From: Bdellovibrionales bacterium Ga0074139
Lineage (GTDB): Bacteria; Bdellovibrionota; Bdellovibrionia; Bdellovibrionales; Bdellovibrionaceae
DNA length: 64,000 bases
Direction: 5' to 3'
NCBI GenBank assembly: GCA_001464795.1
Contig: LNEB01000011.1
Location: 1-64,000, forward strand
Both the position numbers and the translations under genes were made by a program. The stretch's first letter is position 1, and the number at the start of each line of letters is the position of its first letter. The notes beneath the pieces are model-generated. The model made no database searches, was not told where the DNA came from, and saw only the letters and a list, made by a program, of their open reading frames with translations. Positions 32,609-41,270 of this stretch are shown here, piece by piece.

Positions 32609-34969
32609 TTGAATGAGGTCATTTCTGTGAAAAAAAATGCAATGTTTATCGCTTTTATTTTTACTCTTCAATCCACATTGTCTTCATTATCCTATGGTCA
32701 AATCACAACAAACTCGGACCTTTTTCCGCTTCAGCCCATTACAAATCCAACCACTGGTGAAGGTGGAGGCGGCGAAGAGCCCATTATTATTGATGAAACA
32801 GAACCGGGACTTGATTTTAATAACGGAGGCGGTGGAAACAACTTTTTTCCTGTTAATCCCTTCCCTAACCCAGGCAGACCCGGCGGTGGATTTGGTTACG
32901 ACAGTAACAACGGAAACAACTATGCGGGATCGCCAGTCACGGGTAATTCCATTCGTACAGCTGTCGTTCCTGGTCAGTACAGCTGTCCCCTGTTTGAAAA
33001 CAACTCTTATCAAGATCTCAATTTTGCCATCGCAAGTCTTACGAATGCCATACAAAATGTGGCTGATGAATGCCAAAGCTCACAACCTTCCATAGCAGGG
33101 ATCCAACAAACAAACGAAGAAGTACGAGCAGCCGTTCAAACTTTGCAAGGATTCGTAGCTGAGCCTCAAACGGGCTATGCCAATACAAAAGGTTTGCAAG
33201 AAAGTGTTACGAAAGTTGTAACAGGAATTGACCGATTGACTGATGTTTTCAGAAATTCTACCTCGTTAACAAAAGCCTGTGGAAGAAAAGATCTTTCATG
33301 GGGTAAAGTAGCTCTAGAGCTTAATAATGTTGTGAACTCAGCCTCTCCTTTTTTACTATTATTACTGGCCTCCAACCCAGCTCTTGCATTGACTGTTAAA
33401 GGCACCATCATGGGAACAATCGTTGCCAGCAATGCTGTCACAGCGATGTCAGAAGTGATTGCAGCAAATACAATTGATATGACAATTCCTGAAAACAGAA
33501 ACGCTGTTTTACAAAATACATGTCAATTTACGAAAGTGGCTAGAAAAGTAAAATACATCCAACTTGCACAAACTAGAAAATTTGATGTTCTTAACCGAGA
33601 GCTCAATGAAAATATCAACACCCTGGCTACCCAGTTACAAGTTGTTGGTGGATTGAACAGCTTTGATAGCAATCTTTATAACACACGCGGTACGATTCGA
33701 AATAACATTGGAGCCATTCAAGCCCGGGTACGAGCAGACAAAGAAGCTGTCGATGAAATTTATCAACGAATTCAAACTGCCAACAATGATCCTTATTTAA
33801 CTTGCTACGAAGGTAAAGTATTAGCTGATCTTGTCTCTACCAATGATAATTCATTCCCAGATTCTGTTAGTAATGGAATTTTAGATGCCTATGATCAGAA
33901 TAATTATTTAAAAAATATCGACTTAACTGACTTTGAATTAGGTTTTGGTGGTCGCCGTGACAGCCAAGACGAAGCGGACCGTATTTTGAAAGCAAAAGTT
34001 CTATCGCTGATTGGTCGCTACCAACAACTTAAAGTGGCAACATCCAGCTTCCCATCACCGCCAACCACTGAAACTGTGGCGGCCTGTGCTGCTACTACGA
34101 TGGCATTCATTGGTCAGATTCGAGTGATGATCAACGAAACAACAAAAATTATGGTCAATGACTTGGATAAGTTTGAAAATGAACTTTCTCAGGATCCTGA
34201 GTACATCAAATGGAAAGAGCGATTCGAAAAAATTTCTGTCGAGCGTGAGAACACAAGCCGAATGGCCCGAGTCCTTCGTGAACTTACAAGCGGTGGTGGT
34301 GCCAGTTACAACCGTTCTGAGTTTAACGAAGCGGCTAATCGATTAAAAAGAAGTTTAATGGGCGAAAGAAACCTCTACTTTGTTTTCAAAGGAAATTCTC
34401 CGGTGTTTGCTTGGCTTGATTACAAATACACCGAGTATGCTCGTGCAAAAGGCCGCTTCGATCAGTCCATGCAAGATATTTTCAACAAAGCTCTTTATAT
34501 TACAAGAACGGGCCGCGGAATTTACCCTAAAGGATCTTCACTGCAGCAAAACAAACAGATTTTAGAAGATTTAAAATTAGTCGACAGTTTAAAAATAATA
34601 AACAAGCAAACCATTCCTGCTGGCTCAAAACAGCACGAACATGTTTGTATTGATTTAGAAAAGGCTGTTAAGGATTACTCTGAATCACTGGATCACTTAA
34701 GTGCTACATCATTTATGTGTGATATGGTTTATGAACATCTGGATAATTCTGCTGATGCTCGAATTAAACAATTTTGTCAGGGCAATATCAACTACACGGG
34801 TCAACAATCACAAAAGCAAAAATCTGTTCTTGAGCGTGCGACCATGGCTTTTGACGCAAAACCCAGTGCGAAATCACTCAGCCCTAATCAAAAGTACGAT
34901 TTGTTAACAAAGAAAATGGTCGAAATCGGTTGCAGACTTCCAACAGCCGCTGAAGTCGGCGGATTGTAA
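32609..34969 (+). CDS. Large secreted Cys-containing helical protein, unknown
   Basis: 786 aa. Signal peptide (MFIAFIFTLQSTLSSLSYGQ after a short lead) followed by a Gly/Asn/Pro-rich low-complexity linker (about residues 50-110), then a long mainly helical domain. Cysteine layout is like the 783-aa protein at 21443: YSCPLF...DECQSSQ near the start, then KACGRK, a Leu/Ala-rich hydrophobic stretch, and NTCQFTK. No enzyme motif seen. It may be surface or periplasmic; a two-member family is inferred. Confidence 0.7.
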   Translation: MNEVISVKKNAMFIAFIFTLQSTLSSLSYGQITTNSDLFPLQPITNPTTGEGGGGEEPIIIDETEPGLDFNNGGGGNNFFPVNPFPNPGRPGGGFGYDSNNGNNYAGSPVTGNSIRTAVVPGQYSCPLFENNSYQDLNFAIASLTNAIQNVADECQSSQPSIAGIQQTNEEVRAAVQTLQGFVAEPQTGYANTKGLQESVTKVVTGIDRLTDVFRNSTSLTKACGRKDLSWGKVALELNNVVNSASPFLLLLLASNPALALTVKGTIMGTIVASNAVTAMSEVIAANTIDMTIPENRNAVLQNTCQFTKVARKVKYIQLAQTRKFDVLNRELNENINTLATQLQVVGGLNSFDSNLYNTRGTIRNNIGAIQARVRADKEAVDEIYQRIQTANNDPYLTCYEGKVLADLVSTNDNSFPDSVSNGILDAYDQNNYLKNIDLTDFELGFGGRRDSQDEADRILKAKVLSLIGRYQQLKVATSSFPSPPTTETVAACAATTMAFIGQIRVMINETTKIMVNDLDKFENELSQDPEYIKWKERFEKISVERENTSRMARVLRELTSGGGASYNRSEFNEAANRLKRSLMGERNLYFVFKGNSPVFAWLDYKYTEYARAKGRFDQSMQDIFNKALYITRTGRGIYPKGSSLQQNKQILEDLKLVDSLKIINKQTIPAGSKQHEHVCIDLEKAVKDYSESLDHLSATSFMCDMVYEHLDNSADARIKQFCQGNINYTGQQSQKQKSVLERATMAFDAKPSAKSLSPNQKYDLLTKKMVEIGCRLPTAAEVGGL

Positions 34970-34970
34970 A

Positions 34971-35975
34971 CTATTCGTCTAGAATATAATTGATGGGATC
35001 CACAGGGGTCCCGTTGATTCTTACCTCATAGTGAAGATGAGGACCTGTCGATCTTCCTGTATTACCCACTGATGCAATCACATCATATTTTGAAACTTTT
35101 TGCCCAAGGCTGACATAGATTTGCGAATTATGTGCAAACCGTGTGGTCACACCATAACCATGATCGATACTAACAAGTTTTCCGTAGGTTTCATCGTAGG
35201 AGGCAAAAATAATCATCCCATCAGCAGGTGCGTAAACAGGAGAGCCCGGAGCGGCAGCGATATCAAGCCCCGCATGCATTTGCATTTTATTGGTAAAGGG
35301 ATTCAATCGGTAACCAAATTTCGAAGTTAACCATCCTCTGGCCGGTTTAATATTGGGAGTCGCGTTGAGCAGTGATTGTCTTTCACTTAAACTTTCCCAT
35401 AGCTCGATCACACTTTGTTCTTTGAGTTGTGTTTCTCGAACAGCTTTATCGATTCGAATCACAAGAGTGGAGTAATCTTGGCTTGAGCTTTGTTCTGCGA
35501 TATTACCTTTAACCTCATCAACAGGTTTAGGCTTAGGGAAAAGTTGATCCTGTTCGGCCATGGAATCATTGCTTAAGCGCTGATCCATGGGCTCATACTC
35601 TTCAATGGCTTGACCGGGAGCAGGCTTAGTTCCAATGGTCAACTGAGTCACACGGTCTTCTGTTTCAATATTCGTGATCAATCTTAATTTATTTGTGAAT
35701 GTTTTTACTCGCTCGAGTGAGTTTTCTAGCGAACCTAATTTTCCTTCAATTCTTTCAAACTGAATTTTTAATTGGGCATTTTCAGCTTCTAATTTTTTAT
35801 TTTCTAAAGCTTCTACCATTAGGCCGAAGTAATCCACCAGGCCCGCAACAAAAATAAGAACCACCAACCCAGAAATAAAAAAACTGATTCTTAGTGTGGC
35901 TAAAGGAAATGATAATTTTTTTGAAGCTCCAGATTCATGATTAACAAAATAAAGTGTGATATTTTTCTTATCCAT
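34971..35975 (-). CDS. M23 family metallopeptidase, membrane-anchored
   Basis: 334 aa. One N-terminal membrane helix (LRISFFISGLVVLIFVAGLVDYF), then a coiled coil (residues 55-100) and a C-terminal LytM domain: GYRLNPFTNKMQMHAGLD with HxxxD, and HLHYEVRING with the second zinc His. Such enzymes cut peptidoglycan cross-bridges or, if anchored, help control other hydrolases. The zinc His and Asp are present, so it is probably active. It starts where the PP2C gene stops (TAATG). Confidence 0.92.
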   Translation of the reverse strand: MDKKNITLYFVNHESGASKKLSFPLATLRISFFISGLVVLIFVAGLVDYFGLMVEALENKKLEAENAQLKIQFERIEGKLGSLENSLERVKTFTNKLRLITNIETEDRVTQLTIGTKPAPGQAIEEYEPMDQRLSNDSMAEQDQLFPKPKPVDEVKGNIAEQSSSQDYSTLVIRIDKAVRETQLKEQSVIELWESLSERQSLLNATPNIKPARGWLTSKFGYRLNPFTNKMQMHAGLDIAAAPGSPVYAPADGMIIFASYDETYGKLVSIDHGYGVTTRFAHNSQIYVSLGQKVSKYDVIASVGNTGRSTGPHLHYEVRINGTPVDPINYILDE

Positions 35976-36703
35976 TAATTATCCGAAAAATTAAGTAGTA
36001 AAACAGTGACGTTATCATCACCACCATTAGCCAGTGCCGCTTGCACCAATGCTATGGCCACTTCTTGCAGTGGTTTGTCTTTAAAAATTTCGCAAATTTT
36101 TTGATCTGGAACCATTCCTGTTAGGCCGTCAGAACAAAGTAAATAAGCTTCACCAGCAAAGATCTCACGGTCAATGATGTCCGGGTGAACCAATCTTTCA
36201 TAACCCACCGAGCGAGTGATCACATTTTTCCCTACGAAATTGGCCATTTGATCGGGTCTTAAAAGACCTGTGCGAATTTGTTCGTTCATCAAAGAATGAT
36301 CTTCAGTGACCTGCCACAATTTTTGATCACGGTACAAATAACAGCGAGAATCACCCACGTTAGAAATATAGATTCTTTGTTTGTCGACCAAACAGGAAAC
36401 CATGGTGGTTCCCATGCCTGTGAGCTCTGGGCTTTCAGTGGCTGCTTTATCAAAAATTCGAATGGAAGCTTGTTCGTAGGCTTTAAATAATTTTTCACGA
36501 GTGGAAGTAGAATCGGCTTTATGCAGTTTCACTTCTGCTTCCAGAGTTTGAACAGCAATACTAGAAGCCACTTCGCCACCGCTGTGTCCACCCATGCCAT
36601 CTGCTACGACATAAAGTCCGTGGGATTCGTTCACAAGATAGGAATCTTGATTCGATTCACGTTTATTGCCTTTATCTGAGACAGCCCAATGTTGAATTTT
36701 CAT
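35975..36703 (-). CDS. PP2C-type serine/threonine phosphatase
   Basis: 242 aa from the ATG at 36703 (MKIQHWAVSDKGNKRESNQDSYL); an upstream start adds a 26-residue tail unlike the family. Metal-binding motifs are intact: ADGMGGHSGGEVAS, SDGLTGMVPD and NGGDDNVTVLLL. It removes phosphate from Ser/Thr and usually works opposite a Hanks-type kinase, none of which is in the window. Its stop overlaps the M23 gene start, suggesting a shared mRNA. Confidence 0.93.
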   Translation of the reverse strand: MKIQHWAVSDKGNKRESNQDSYLVNESHGLYVVADGMGGHSGGEVASSIAVQTLEAEVKLHKADSTSTREKLFKAYEQASIRIFDKAATESPELTGMGTTMVSCLVDKQRIYISNVGDSRCYLYRDQKLWQVTEDHSLMNEQIRTGLLRPDQMANFVGKNVITRSVGYERLVHPDIIDREIFAGEAYLLCSDGLTGMVPDQKICEIFKDKPLQEVAIALVQAALANGGDDNVTVLLLNFSDN

Positions 36704-36811
36704 CTCGAATATTGTCTCGACACTCGGTGCATTGGTCAAACTAGACTTTCGTACCGTTCGATTTTTTAAATTCAATATCAAATTCTATGTTCATCAGGCC
36801 GATAAGAACCC

Positions 36812-37693
36812 ATGTCATTTAAGGGAAATCGCTTTATTCAGTTTGTTGTTGTTTCCTTGGTGCTTCACCTGAGCATTGTGCTTTTCTCACTGATTCCCAT
36901 CAATCCTCAATTGGCTACTAACGAGAATATAACCATAGAGTTGATTGAACCAGTCGCAGCAACTGCAGGTCCACAGACAAATAAGAAAAATAAAAAAATA
37001 GAAACTTTAGAGAAGCAAATTGTGGAACAAGACCTTAAGCCCAGTCTTGATGAAGCCCCAGAAACTCGTTTTTTAAGTGCACAAAATCAAAAAGTAGAAA
37101 AACAAACCGTTTCAAAGAATCGTGCTGAATTTCAAAATAGTAAAAAACTGGCCCCTCCAGGCAAAGATTCGAACAGTAAAAAAATCAGTCTCAGTTCTTT
37201 GGCACCCAAACTAGGAAGTAAAAACGCCTTTGACCCAAGTGCGATGAAACAAGAGGACCTGCAACCCACTGATTCGGCAGAGGCCGCTGCCGCAGGTGGA
37301 AGTGCTACTCAAGATTATCTAAAAGATGTGGATCAGGGTTTAGAGACTTTATTAAATGCTCGTGAATTTAAATACTACTCTTACTACAACAGAATTCGCC
37401 GTCAGTTATCTCAGCATTGGGAACCTAAAGTTCGAGTTAAAATGTCACAAATGTTTAAACAAGGTCGATTCCTAGCGGCTGCCACCGACCGAGTCACAAA
37501 ATTAATTGTTGTCCTTGATCAAAAAGGAAACTTGGTTAACGTCCAGATGGTCAAAGACTCGGGTGTGACCGATTTAGATGATGCCGCCATTGAAGCCTTT
37601 CAATCGGCAGCCCCCTTTCCCAATCCTCCCCAAGGGATCATCGAGCAAGACGGAACTGTTAAAATTCGCTGGGATTTCGTCCTCGAAACTTAA
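36812..37693 (+). CDS. TonB-like energy transducer
   Basis: 293 aa. N-terminal membrane anchor (FIQFVVVSLVLHLSIVLFSLIPI), a long charged Lys/Gln-rich periplasmic spacer, then a C-terminal domain (KLIVVLDQKGNLVNVQMVKDSGVTDLDDAAIEAFQSAAPFPNPPQ) of the TonB/TolA_bind type. It would couple proton motive force to outer-membrane machines or gliding-type transport. No ExbB/ExbD is adjacent. It starts divergently from the PP2C gene. Confidence 0.85.
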   Translation: MSFKGNRFIQFVVVSLVLHLSIVLFSLIPINPQLATNENITIELIEPVAATAGPQTNKKNKKIETLEKQIVEQDLKPSLDEAPETRFLSAQNQKVEKQTVSKNRAEFQNSKKLAPPGKDSNSKKISLSSLAPKLGSKNAFDPSAMKQEDLQPTDSAEAAAAGGSATQDYLKDVDQGLETLLNAREFKYYSYYNRIRRQLSQHWEPKVRVKMSQMFKQGRFLAAATDRVTKLIVVLDQKGNLVNVQMVKDSGVTDLDDAAIEAFQSAAPFPNPPQGIIEQDGTVKIRWDFVLET

Positions 37694-37715
37694 AAAAATG
37701 TAAAAATAGGAAGTC

Positions 37716-37756
37716 TCCTGAGTGGAAGCTCTAGACGCGCCGTTTAACCACTAGGA
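37716..37756 (+). promoter_or_regulatory. Imperfect inverted repeat in the E1 gene leader
   Basis: TCCTGAGTGG pairs with CCACTAGGA with one bulged base across a 22-nt loop, 33 nt before the E1 start. Could be an operator or leader hairpin; the loop is long. Confidence 0.3.
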
Positions 37757-37788
37757 TCAAGCCTCACTTGCCACTAAACCGGAGTACT

Positions 37789-39333
37789 ATGAAAAACAAT
37801 TCAAAAACCGCCACTTCTCTTCCTTTAGCGACTCTCAATTCCATAGCAAAACGCGCTCATTATTTAGCCACTCAAATGATTTTTCAGGCCAATCACCGCG
37901 ATGATAAACAAAAAGGTGATCCCAAAATCGGAGGTCACGCATCGGCTTCAGCATCAGCGTTGCATATTTTAGGAGCTCTTCATTTAGTTGTAAAAACAGG
38001 CTTTGATCACATCGCAAATAAACCCCATGCCTCACCTGCTGATCATTCTTACAACTACTTAATGGATTTATTTTTAAAACCGGATCTCAGCCGAATGTCA
38101 CAACAGGATTGTGATACGGCCATGATGGGACTAAGAAAATTTTCGCAAAATGGTGAACCCGTTTTTCAAAGTTATCACTCAGCTTATGATCCCGATCATC
38201 ACAATTTTTTTCCATCAGGCACTGTGGGAATTCCACCAGTTCAAGCGGGATATATGGCTTTGGCTTACCGTTACGCAAAAGAACACGGGTATGAAGTTCC
38301 AGATGCTCACTTCTGGGCCGTCAGTGGAGACTCTGAATTTCGTGAAGGCAGTATGTTTGAAGCCACACCTGACTTTGCCGAGCGAGAAATCGGAAATTTG
38401 ACTTGGATTGTGGATTATAACCGTCAATCGCTGGATGGTCACCGGATCACCAATGAACATATTTGGGGTGGCACTGATGCTCACCGAATTGAAAACACAA
38501 TGGCTGCTAATGGTTGGGAAGTGATTCAACTTCGCCACGGCTCAAAACGTAAAGCTTTGTTTGCGAAACCGGGCGGCGATGTTTTTCAAAAGTTCTTAGA
38601 AAAAGAATTGAAAGATTACGAGCTGCAAGCCTTACTTTTAGTCAAAGACGTTAAAGCTTTAAAAGCAGGAATCGTTAAAGAACATCCTAACATGAAAAAA
38701 TTCATGGACGCTGTTGATGATCAAGAACTCATGGAAGCTTTTTATGATTTTGGTGGTCACGATTTTGTTGAAGTTGTGAATGCTTTAGAACAATCCAAGA
38801 AATCCACAAGAAGACCCACAATCATTATCGCTCACACATTAAAAGGCTGGGGCCTTCGCATGGCAGCTGCTCCTGGCAATCACTCAGCGCTATTAACTGA
38901 AGAAGAAATGGAAGAGCTCCGTAAGAAGCAAAAAATTTCCGACGGAAAATTGTTCGAACGTTTCCAAAGCTCTAGCGAAGAAGCCCAATTTCTAAAAACT
39001 CGCGGCGATCAACTTCTCAATGATATCAAAGCTCAGCACGCGTTAAAGAAAAAAAACCAAGACTTCTTTACGAAGCAGCTCACTCAGTTTGGTGATATTC
39101 CAGGGACTCTAGATATCAACACAAAAATGACCAGCTATCCCCACACTCAGTGGATGCTCGGCCAATTAACAGCCAAATTGACACGAATTTCGAATACTTC
39201 ACTGGATGAATCCAAACTCAGTAAAGGTCAAAAAGCTTTACCACCATCTGAAAAGCCTTGGAAAATTCCAGGAGAGCTTCTGATGTCCATGGCTCCTGAC
39301 GTGGGGACATCGAGCCCCCATAGTCACCGATAA
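37789..39333 (+). CDS. E1 fragment, ThDP-binding domain
   Basis: Readable part as sequenced, 514 aa from the ATG at 37789 (CGGAG before it). It has the ThDP motif GDSEFREGSMFEA...NLTWIVDYNRQSLDG and the family stretch GGHDFVEVVNALEQSKKSTRR with IIIAHTLKGWGL. It ends with a few out-of-frame residues (PHSHR) after the C run. Confidence 0.8.
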   Translation: MKNNSKTATSLPLATLNSIAKRAHYLATQMIFQANHRDDKQKGDPKIGGHASASASALHILGALHLVVKTGFDHIANKPHASPADHSYNYLMDLFLKPDLSRMSQQDCDTAMMGLRKFSQNGEPVFQSYHSAYDPDHHNFFPSGTVGIPPVQAGYMALAYRYAKEHGYEVPDAHFWAVSGDSEFREGSMFEATPDFAEREIGNLTWIVDYNRQSLDGHRITNEHIWGGTDAHRIENTMAANGWEVIQLRHGSKRKALFAKPGGDVFQKFLEKELKDYELQALLLVKDVKALKAGIVKEHPNMKKFMDAVDDQELMEAFYDFGGHDFVEVVNALEQSKKSTRRPTIIIAHTLKGWGLRMAAAPGNHSALLTEEEMEELRKKQKISDGKLFERFQSSSEEAQFLKTRGDQLLNDIKAQHALKKKNQDFFTKQLTQFGDIPGTLDINTKMTSYPHTQWMLGQLTAKLTRISNTSLDESKLSKGQKALPPSEKPWKIPGELLMSMAPDVGTSSPHSHR

Positions 39334-40480
39334 AGAAACAGAGCTTGGAGTGAAAGACAATAAACTTCCTGATTTGGTGCCTGGTGAAGAAGCCAATGAT
39401 CGCTACCTCAGGTTTGAAATTGCAGAATGTAACGTCATGAGCTGCGTGGGATCTTTTGGTCGTATCCGTGACACCCTTGGCATTCCCATCATGCCGCTGA
39501 TGACGGTTTATGATTTCTTTATCAAGCGTGCACTGGATCAGTATTTTTATAACTTGTACTGGAAAAGTTCCTACATTTGTGTGGGCACTCCATCGGGTGT
39601 GACTTTATCTCCTGAAGGTGCACAGCATGGTTGGAAATCAGATTTTCAAATTCCCAATCAAATCACTTGGGAGCCCTTTTTCTGCCAAGAATTGGATTGG
39701 ATTTTTTGTGAGTCCATCAAGCGTCATGTGTTGAATGATAATGCAGGAAGAAACGGAGTTCTGATTCGCGGTGTGACCCGTGGAGCTGAACAAAAAGACA
39801 TGATGACTTATCTTAAAATGCAAAGACGTTTTAAAGATATGTCTTCTGATACTGCTATTTGCCGATCAAGTTTTACATTAGACGGTGCCACATCTGAGGA
39901 ACAAATCCCAACGATTCCTGAAAGTGAAATCTTAGAAACCATTCGTCATGAAGTCTTATCAGGTGCTTATTACCTCATCGATTACCGCGGCTACACAGGC
40001 TACGAACCCGGTGAAAATGTGGTGCATCTATTTTCTATGGGATCACCAACAACTGAAGCCATCAAAGCTTCAGAGGAATTATTAGCTCGCGGAATTTATG
40101 CGAACGTCATTGTTGTGACTTCGCCTGATCTAGTTTGTGGAATTTTAGCCCATGAAAATGATTATGCTTATTTGAAAACAGGTTTACAGATCAACTCTCA
40201 ACTCTACATTCGCACTCCTGAAAATATGCAAGCTGAAGAGCTTGTAACCATTTCTGGAAAACGAATTCCTATTGTTAGCGTTCATGACGGTGAAGCAGGC
40301 CTTCTGGATAACTTAGGATCCATCATTGGCGTTAAACAAATTTCCTGTGCTGTTCGCAAGCATTCAAAAGTGGGAAGACCTCTGACAGCCTTGTCGAGGC
40401 CTGTGGAAAAGCCCTTGCAGAAACGGCTTTGGAAAAAACTGTGGTGCCAGGATCTGAAGTCACAGCCGCACAAAGCCTAA
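39318..40480 (+). CDS. E1 fragment, pyrimidine-binding and C-terminal region
   Basis: Middle part in the second frame; an independent start could be GTG at 39350. It carries the transketolase-like central domain (RFEIAECNVMSCVGSFGR, PSGVTLSPEGAQHGW) and C-terminal GKRIPIVSVHDGEAGLLDNLGSIIG. The last 30 residues (TALSRPVEKPLQKRLW...) are out of frame and not family-like. Confidence 0.7.
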
Positions 40481-40541
40481 ACCCCTCTACGCAGACTTGG
40501 ACAGAGCTTTGGCCAGTGGGAACGAATCCAACTAAGCATTA

Positions 40542-41270
40542 GTGAATGAAATTTTAAGCTACCCTCATTATTCCAACAGTCAGCCCCGGTTTTATTATGC
40601 AAAAAATAAAAAACCGGGATCGGCTGTTGTGGTGTTCGTACATTTTTATGGTGGGCACCAAAGAATTTTAAAACGCCATATTCAAATGGTGAACGATTTT
40701 GGTTTTGATGCTTTTGCTTTTAATATGCCTAGCCGCAAGGATCTGAATATTAAATTATTTGAAATCAATCGCTTTGGTCTGAAACATCTTTATTCAAAAA
40801 TGATCACATATTTTTTAGATCAGATTCCAGGCCAAAAAATTATTTTCTCTTTTTCTAATCCGTCGGCATCGGCCATTGAAGCCATCACGGACCGATTGAA
40901 TAGAAATGATATTCAGGCTTTCATCTGTGACTCGGGTCCCAGTGGAAAATTTATGAAATCAGCTTGGAACTTAGCCATTCAGCAGCAACAAAATCCCTGG
41001 CTGATGGTGTTCTTTTCATTTTTTTGGTCTTTGTTTTTTCATAGGGATCTTAAAAAACAACTTAAAAAATGGCCCGAAGGATTTCCTGTCTTATCCATCA
41101 GACCCCTAGATGATGTTGTCATTCCACCAGATCACATTGAGGAAGTTTTTAAAGGCACTTCACATCTTCGCATTCAAGTGTACTTGCCAAAAGCAGGGCA
41201 TTTAAATGCATTAAAATTGAATCCTATTGAATACACTGCACAAATCGAAAACTTTTTATCAACTATTTAA
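40542..41270 (+). CDS. Alpha/beta-hydrolase-fold protein
   Basis: 242 aa, GTG start overlapping the E1 TAG by one base. Hydrolase-like features: VVVFVHFYGGHQRILKRH (oxyanion-side HFYGG), a nucleophile-elbow candidate in IFSFSNPSASA, an acid in RPLDDVVIPPDH and a His in PKAGHLNAL. The elbow lacks the usual GxSxG, so it may be a TMEM53/DUF829-type or inactive member. Substrate unknown. Its stop overlaps the convergent S9 peptidase gene by 8 bp. Confidence 0.65.
   Translation: MNEILSYPHYSNSQPRFYYAKNKKPGSAVVVFVHFYGGHQRILKRHIQMVNDFGFDAFAFNMPSRKDLNIKLFEINRFGLKHLYSKMITYFLDQIPGQKIIFSFSNPSASAIEAITDRLNRNDIQAFICDSGPSGKFMKSAWNLAIQQQQNPWLMVFFSFFWSLFFHRDLKKQLKKWPEGFPVLSIRPLDDVVIPPDHIEEVFKGTSHLRIQVYLPKAGHLNALKLNPIEYTAQIENFLSTI

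Larger units (their letters stand above)
37789..40542 (+). pseudogene. aceE: AceE-like 2-oxoacid dehydrogenase E1, two compensating frameshifts
   Basis: Homodimeric-type, ThDP-dependent E1 (pyruvate dehydrogenase family), about 917 codons if repaired. Frame 1 holds until a run of five C at 39315-39319; with four C it reads on as SSPIVTDKETELG. The second frame continues to GRP near 40380, where one missing base restores frame 1 (DSLVEACGKALAETALEK...) to a TAG at 40540-40542. That TAG overlaps the next gene's GTG, which supports the restored end. Either two base-call errors or a truly broken gene. A dehydrogenase is likely; no lipoyl E2 or E3 is adjacent. Confidence 0.75.

Noticed and set aside
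39315-40384. Programmed frameshifting in the E1 gene
   Set aside because: Two events in opposite directions would be needed and no stimulatory structure was noticed. Base-call error or decay explains it more simply.
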